From Candidatus Woesearchaeota archaeon (lineage in GTDB: Archaea > Nanobdellota > Nanobdellia > Woesearchaeales > UBA525): 9,290 nt of DNA. The position numbers were made by a program, and so were the translations under genes. The notes under the pieces were generated by a model. It had not been told where the DNA came from. It was given only the letters and a program-made list of their open reading frames with translations, and searched no databases. The stretch spans positions 1 to 9,290 of the forward strand of contig JAJPEB010000041.1 of assembly GCA_023252315.1 (NCBI GenBank), read 5' to 3'. This document shows positions 6,092 to 9,290 of the stretch, one piece after another (the first letter of the stretch is position 1; each line of letters opens with the position of its first letter).

Positions 6092-7591
6092 ATGGCAGAG
6101 ATGCACCTCACGCTGGAGCAAGTACCTGCCCAAACCCAGGGCGTCGAGCAACTGCTCGAGAGCGCAGTGCAGCAGCTCGCCCCCAGGAGCACGATCCCTC
6201 CTGACGATCTCCGCACGATGCTCGGCGGAGGCCTGCGGGTCCTCGTCATGGACCCCCACGATCTCACCCGGGAAGGGTATGCCTCTGAGGTCGCACGCAG
6301 AGGATGGGTGGCGGAGCAGGCGGCGACCCCGGAGGAGGCGACGCTCAAGTTCAAGGCGACGCCCGCATGGCACGCGGCGTTCGTCGCGCAGCCCTCGGCG
6401 AGCGAGCAGTCGCGGGACATGCCGCACTTCGACGCATACTCCTTCGCGCGCACCCTCTCCCGCGACGTGCCGCTCTACCTGTGCACGAGGAACCTCGAGC
6501 AGTACGCCGATCTCGAGGGCCGCATCAGGATGGGAGGCACGAAGAACATCAGGGCGCTGTTCGTGGACCCCTCATCGCTGCCCGAAGCAGGCAGTATCGA
6601 CGCGGACAAGGGACGCATCGAGCACGCGGCGAAAGTCGATCTCCAGCACAGAAGAGAGAGCTCGCTCGTGACGGCGGTGCAGTCGCATTACTGGAAGATC
6701 GACCTCAAAGGGCGCACCGTCGCCCATCTCAAGGGAGGCGGCAGCGTTGGCGACCTCACCACCGCCCAGCCCGGCGAGCTCGAGCCGCGCGACCCGACGG
6801 TGCTCGATGATTTCGCGCAGTACGTGCTCCGCTTCGCCGAGCGGAACCCGGACATCCCCATCTACATGAGCCCCGGCGGCGGTCCCCTCAACCAGATCGT
6901 GAAGATGACGCACGGCATCGACAGGGCGAGCCCCGAGACGCGCAACCTGATCGCGGCAGACATCCTGCGCGCGGCCGCGATGCTCTGGCTCAACGCATTC
7001 GGATCCTCGAATGCGGAGTTCATCGATCCGGACGACCCGCACGCGAACATCGACGACGATGGCATCATCAGCTTCGAGCGCTACCGCTCTCGCGGCGTCG
7101 GCATCATCCCCTACGCGTTCAAGGCAGATCGGCTCATGGGCCCGTGGATCGCCGGCCTCGCGGACAATCCCGACCTCGACCTGCGCAACCTGACCACGTC
7201 CGACCTGCAGACGTTCGCGACGAGCATGGCGCTTGGCGCGTACAATGTCGTGTTCGTGAAGGACACGAAAGGGATCTACCTGTGGGACCCGAACATCCAG
7301 CACCCGAAGCGCAAGGGCGAGAATGTGCTCCTCGAGGAGGTCTCATGCGGAGACCTGCGCCGCGGCCACACCATGGTCGACGGGCGGCGCAGGAGGATCA
7401 CGCGCACCGGGACAGATGGGGCGCCGCAACATCTCGTCGAGGACAATGCGCTCGCGTATATGCAGCAGTTCGGCCCCGAGAGGGTGTTCGTCGTCCACCC
7501 GCGGCACACGCGCGACCCTCTCCAGCGCGTCTACATCGAGAGCCGGTTCGATGGCATGAGCAGGATCGTGCGCCACTACCCCCACCAGTGA
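6092..7591 (+). CDS. Fusion of a degenerate receiver-like domain with an amino-acid-kinase (UMP kinase/MosAB-like) domain
   Basis: The protein has 499 residues. Residues 1-45 are an extension. Residues about 48-165 read like a response-regulator receiver: LRVLVMDPHDLTREGY holds the acidic pair, VPLYLCT the beta4 Thr region and IRALFVDP the beta5 end. The phosphoacceptor position after WHAAFV is occupied by AQ, with DMPHFD displaced downstream, so it is probably a pseudo-receiver. Residues about 200-485 have amino-acid-kinase motifs: HLKGGGS (212-218), YMSPGGGP (258-265), TTSDLQTFATSMALGAYNVV (368-387) and FVKDTKGIYLWDP (388-400). The last resembles the UMP kinase and molybdenum-storage MosA/MosB branch. 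AAK enzymes phosphorylate a carboxylate, carbamate or phosphate using ATP; MosAB instead stores metal oxide clusters. The substrate here is unknown. It lies downstream of small protein A, has its own promoter, and converges with the PhoU gene at 5 bp. Confidence 0.82.
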   Translation: MAEMHLTLEQVPAQTQGVEQLLESAVQQLAPRSTIPPDDLRTMLGGGLRVLVMDPHDLTREGYASEVARRGWVAEQAATPEEATLKFKATPAWHAAFVAQPSASEQSRDMPHFDAYSFARTLSRDVPLYLCTRNLEQYADLEGRIRMGGTKNIRALFVDPSSLPEAGSIDADKGRIEHAAKVDLQHRRESSLVTAVQSHYWKIDLKGRTVAHLKGGGSVGDLTTAQPGELEPRDPTVLDDFAQYVLRFAERNPDIPIYMSPGGGPLNQIVKMTHGIDRASPETRNLIAADILRAAAMLWLNAFGSSNAEFIDPDDPHANIDDDGIISFERYRSRGVGIIPYAFKADRLMGPWIAGLADNPDLDLRNLTTSDLQTFATSMALGAYNVVFVKDTKGIYLWDPNIQHPKRKGENVLLEEVSCGDLRRGHTMVDGRRRRITRTGTDGAPQHLVEDNALAYMQQFGPERVFVVHPRHTRDPLQRVYIESRFDGMSRIVRHYPHQ

Positions 7592-7600
7592 GCGGCTCAC
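7588..7600. terminator. Palindrome spanning both convergent stop codons
   Basis: GTGAGCGGCTCAC is a perfect odd palindrome that contains the TGA of the kinase fusion and the TGA of the PhoU gene on the opposite strand. It could form a short hairpin (GTGAG, loop CGG) in both transcripts. No T-run follows on either side, so a role in termination is only possible. It also arises from both genes using the TGAGC stop context. Confidence 0.3.
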
Positions 7601-8523
7601 TCCAGGAAGTCGAGCCGCATCGTCGTGAAGTGGTAGATGATGTCCATTCCGCCGCGGATCCACTGCATCGCGAGCACCTCCTGGGGCACGAGGTCGTGCT
7701 GCGAAATCTCCTCGAGCTTCTCCCCGAGGCGCTTGTAGAGCGTGTACGCGTCCTTCGCCTTCTGCAGCGTCGGCGCGTAGAAGTACTCGTACGAGACCTT
7801 CGCCTGCTGCTGGAGCAGGTCGAGGCACTCCTCGAGCCGCTTGTTCACGCGCCCCGACTGCGCGAGCAGCGCCGCGAGCCTCTTGTAGGAGTCGCCCAGG
7901 TCCTCGAGCACCTCCACGAGGTAGTAGAGCACGTGCGACTGGTGCATGTTGTCCATGTCGACGTAGCCGCGCTTGTTCATGTGGCGCAGGCAGAAGTAGC
8001 ACAGCCTGTTCACCTCGAAGTCCTTGATGCCGAGGCCGTTGAGGCCGTCCTTGTCGCCCTGCGCGTACGCCTCCCTGCACGTCTCGAGCATCTGCTGCAC
8101 GATGAGGAACGCGCGGCGCAGCGACTGGTCGAAGCCCAGCTCGATGTTCGACGTGATGCTGCGCACGAGGCACGTCTTGCCGTCCTGCTCGATGATCTCG
8201 TAGCCGATGAGCTCCTGCACCTTCTCCTGGATCGCCTTGAGCAACTCGGGGCTGTTGTGCGTGAGCCTGATCTTGTCGTAGCCCTTCTGGTACGAGCGCG
8301 CGAGCAGGCGTGTCACGAGGAAGCTCGGCAGGCCTGAGACGTCCGTCGCGAGCGAGAGGTTGGGGAGCGCCGCGCTCGACGTGATGACGAGGTTCTTCCC
8401 CTTCTCCTCGACGTGGAGCTCGTCTCCTTTCTTGACCCCGTAGGCCTTCACCCAGCGCGAGGGAAGCGAGACGATGAGAGTGGAAGGTCCGTGCTGTACA
8501 ACGCGTCGTTCGATGCGGTTCAC
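7597..8523 (-). CDS. Archaeal PhoU-domain regulator with N-terminal SpoVT/AbrB domain
   Basis: From the GTG at 8523 the protein is 308 residues. Residues 4-47 form an AbrB-type swapped-hairpin DNA-binding domain (RRVVQHGPSTLIVSLPSRWV, then GVKKGDELHVEEKGKNLVI). The rest is helical and PhoU-like: IKDFEVNRLCYFCLR (166-180) matches the PhoU D/E-x2-V-x-R-L signature and LVEVLEDLGDSYKRL (202-216) the second conserved helix. Archaeal AbrB-PhoU proteins are annotated as phosphate uptake regulators; direct targets are rarely known, and no pst genes are present here. The frame also permits GTG at 8547. I prefer 8523 because a TATATAAC box at 8553-8560 predicts transcription starting near 8530, inside the longer form. 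Some doubt about the start remains. It is divergent from small protein B and convergent with the kinase fusion. Confidence 0.9.
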   Translation of the reverse strand: MNRIERRVVQHGPSTLIVSLPSRWVKAYGVKKGDELHVEEKGKNLVITSSAALPNLSLATDVSGLPSFLVTRLLARSYQKGYDKIRLTHNSPELLKAIQEKVQELIGYEIIEQDGKTCLVRSITSNIELGFDQSLRRAFLIVQQMLETCREAYAQGDKDGLNGLGIKDFEVNRLCYFCLRHMNKRGYVDMDNMHQSHVLYYLVEVLEDLGDSYKRLAALLAQSGRVNKRLEECLDLLQQQAKVSYEYFYAPTLQKAKDAYTLYKRLGEKLEEISQHDLVPQEVLAMQWIRGGMDIIYHFTTMRLDFLE

Positions 8524-8552
8524 CTCTGAGAAGAGCAAGAACAACACTCGAA

Positions 8553-8560
8553 GTTATATA
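8553..8560 (-). promoter_or_regulatory. TATA box of the AbrB-PhoU gene
   Basis: Reads TATATAAC on the - strand, predicting a transcription start near 8530 and a very short leader before the GTG at 8523. It argues against the upstream GTG at 8547. Confidence 0.6.
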
Positions 8561-8624
8561 TCTTGCGTCTAATTGCCCTATTTGGATGGAATAATATATG
8601 GTAAGAAGCATATACAATATACAG

Positions 8625-8642
8625 AAAAGGTATATACCTTTT
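8625..8642 (+). promoter_or_regulatory. 18-bp perfect palindrome over the TATA box of small protein B
   Basis: AAAAGGTATATACCTTTT is a perfect 18-bp palindrome. Its TATATA core (8631-8636) is centred 26-27 bp before the ATG at 8660, so it doubles as the TATA box of a leaderless transcript. ATATAC is repeated at 8610-8615, 8617-8622 and 8632-8637. A regulator bound to the palindrome would directly block TBP, so this is a good candidate repressor operator. Confidence 0.6.
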
Positions 8643-8659
8643 TCCCCAGTGCTACCTGC

Positions 8660-9022
8660 ATGGCAAACACCCTCATGTGGGCGTCGTCAACCCACCAAGA
8701 CCCCGTGACGATCGTCACCGACGGCGTGAAGCTGCCCCTCCTCATCGAGAAGGGGATGCGCTCGTATGCGATGCGGTTCTACCGCCTCCACCTCTCGACG
8801 CTCGGCACGTCGCTGCGCATCGCGGTGCGCAAGGAGGACGACAGGTACCTGTGCGAGGCGACCCTCGCCGCGTCCTCGACGGCCCCGCGCACGCGCGGCC
8901 TCGACTGGGACATCCGCCGCAGCCTCACGCTCGCGCTCAACGGGCTGCGCTCGCCTCTCGCCTACAGGAGCCGCGGCACAGGCGTCGCGTTCCTCGAGGA
9001 CGAGTTCGTCCCCTGGGGCTGA
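8660..9022 (+). CDS. Small protein B, HPF/RaiA-like fold, second paralogue
   Basis: From the ATG at 8660 the protein is 120 residues. The frame is open upstream to 8573, but the TATA box at 8631-8636 lies inside that extension and places the transcription start at the chosen ATG, so the mRNA is leaderless. The predicted layout is strand (15-20), helix (25-47), strands (50-58, 62-71) and helix (82-98), followed by an acidic and aromatic C-terminus (FLEDEFVPWG). It aligns with small protein A: LP (25-26), K31, A37, FYR (40-42), CEA (65-67) and SLT-x-AL-x2-L (88-96), with one single-residue gap. It lacks A's His-rich tail and its middle is Thr/Arg-rich (SSTAPRTRG). HPF/RaiA-type ribosome binding is a guess from topology. 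It is divergent from the AbrB-PhoU regulator. Confidence 0.78.
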   Translation: MANTLMWASSTHQDPVTIVTDGVKLPLLIEKGMRSYAMRFYRLHLSTLGTSLRIAVRKEDDRYLCEATLAASSTAPRTRGLDWDIRRSLTLALNGLRSPLAYRSRGTGVAFLEDEFVPWG

Positions 9023-9041
9023 CCGCCGCGTCCCTTCATCA

Positions 9042-9059
9042 TTTTCTCTTCCCTTCTTT
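9042..9059 (+). terminator. Polypyrimidine tract after small protein B
   Basis: Eighteen consecutive C/T bases starting with T4 lie 20 bases after the stop codon, in line with the other post-stop pyrimidine tracts in this window. Confidence 0.5.
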
Positions 9060-9095
9060 GTTGCCAAAATCTGTTCTTGTCGCAGGCTATCCCGA

Positions 9096-9134
9096 CCGGC
9101 GGACTACAGCCGAGGCTGCAGCAGTAGCGGCCGG
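9096..9134 (+). other. GC-rich foldable segment in the intergenic region
   Basis: Nested complementary arms can be drawn: CCGGC (9096-9100) with GCCGG (9130-9134), CTA (9104-9106) with TAG (9125-9127), and CAGC (9107-9110) with GCTG (9115-9118) around a CGAG loop. No tRNA T-arm, box C/D or other known RNA signature is visible, and GC-rich DNA folds easily by chance. It is recorded because it lies in a gene-free stretch of about 200 bases. Confidence 0.2.
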
Positions 9135-9174
9135 GCGTGAGCCGGGGCGCGGGCGCGAGATATCGATCGGAGAT

Positions 9175-9215
9175 GAGAGAAGGAAGAGAAGAAGAGAAAA
9201 AGGGAAGGAAAAGAG
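9175..9215 (-). terminator. Polypyrimidine tract (- strand) after the right-edge gene
   Basis: The + strand shows 41 consecutive A/G bases, so the - strand transcript would carry an unbroken pyrimidine tract, with a T5 run, starting four bases after the stop of the gene at the right edge. It is the longest such tract in the window. Confidence 0.6.
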
Positions 9216-9219
9216 CCGC

Positions 9220-9290
9220 TCACTCCGTCTTGAGGCCCTTGCGCGAGCGGATCACTTCCGTGACCCTCGCCTGCAGCTCGTGCGGCAGGC
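9220..9290 (-). CDS. C-terminal end of an unidentified protein (5' part outside window)
   Basis: Reading leftward from the window edge, 22 codons end at a TGA: LPHELQARVTEVIRSRKGL, then KTE. The peptide is charged and probably helical. Three things support it as coding: the TGAGC stop context shared with most genes here, the pyrimidine tract immediately after the stop, and an absence of stops to the edge. It is too short to identify a family. Confidence 0.6.
   Translation of the reverse strand, partial: LPHELQARVTEVIRSRKGLKTE

Noticed and set aside
7343..8617. A 424-codon - strand frame overlapping the PhoU gene and the end of the kinase fusion
   Set aside because: It is out of frame with the PhoU gene, its product is Arg/Ala-rich, and it has no family motifs.
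9080..9150. A tRNA gene in the foldable intergenic segment
   Set aside because: No T-arm GGTTC-type consensus, no 7-bp acceptor stem and no anticodon-loop geometry on either strand.
557..9222. TGA being read through as a sense codon, since so many genes end in the same TGAGC context
   Set aside because: The Lrp and PhoU proteins end at the expected family lengths at their TGA, and the kinase fusion and PhoU genes converge with only 5 bp between stops.
1..9290. CRISPR array, insertion sequence, integrase attachment site or rRNA
   Set aside because: No regularly spaced direct repeats, transposase or integrase motifs, terminal inverted repeats or rRNA-like conserved stretches were seen.

Overview
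The window looks like GC-rich chromosomal DNA from an uncultivated archaeon. The evidence is TATA boxes of the archaeal type about 26 bp upstream of several start codons (apparently leaderless mRNAs), Shine-Dalgarno sites on the other starts, pyrimidine-rich tracts after stop codons, an AbrB-PhoU regulator, a compact Lrp regulator, a PEGA-domain surface protein and a Dol-P-mannose-synthase-type glycosyltransferase. The Lrp and AbrB-PhoU proteins resemble those I associate with DPANN archaea (Woesearchaeota/Diapherotrites-like). That placement is an inference and is not proven by the sequence.

Layout. At the left edge is the end of a secreted-type cysteine-rich protein (+ strand), built of two copies of a six-cysteine module with identical spacing. 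It converges on a two-gene operon on the - strand: a GT2 glycosyltransferase followed by a 705-residue, heavily sequon-loaded PEGA/Ig-like surface protein anchored by a C-terminal membrane segment. Next, also on the - strand, come an Lrp/AsnC regulator with its own terminator and a winged-helix protein with two PAS-type domains.

From about 5.4 kb the arrangement becomes unusual. The PAS regulator is transcribed divergently from a 142-residue small protein (called A here). A is followed by a fusion of a degenerate receiver-like domain with an amino-acid-kinase domain. That fusion gene converges, with 5 bp between stop codons, on an AbrB-PhoU regulator. The PhoU gene is in turn transcribed divergently from a second small protein (B, 120 residues). 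A and B align almost without gaps (LP, K, A, FYR, CEA, SLT-x-AL-x2-L) and have a predicted beta-alpha-beta-beta-beta-alpha layout like the ribosome hibernation factor HPF/RaiA. Two members of one small family, each sharing a divergent promoter region with a regulator and flanking a receiver-kinase fusion, are the best candidate here for an undescribed system, perhaps a stress, phosphate or ribosome-state response. That function is inference.

After B comes an intergenic region of about 200 bp with a foldable GC-rich segment, a long purine tract and the last 22 codons of another - strand gene. Other signals that stand out are an 18-bp perfect palindrome over the B promoter, a repeated ATGGTWWCC motif in the PAS/A promoter region, and a stop-codon context in which 9 of 10 stops are followed by GC.
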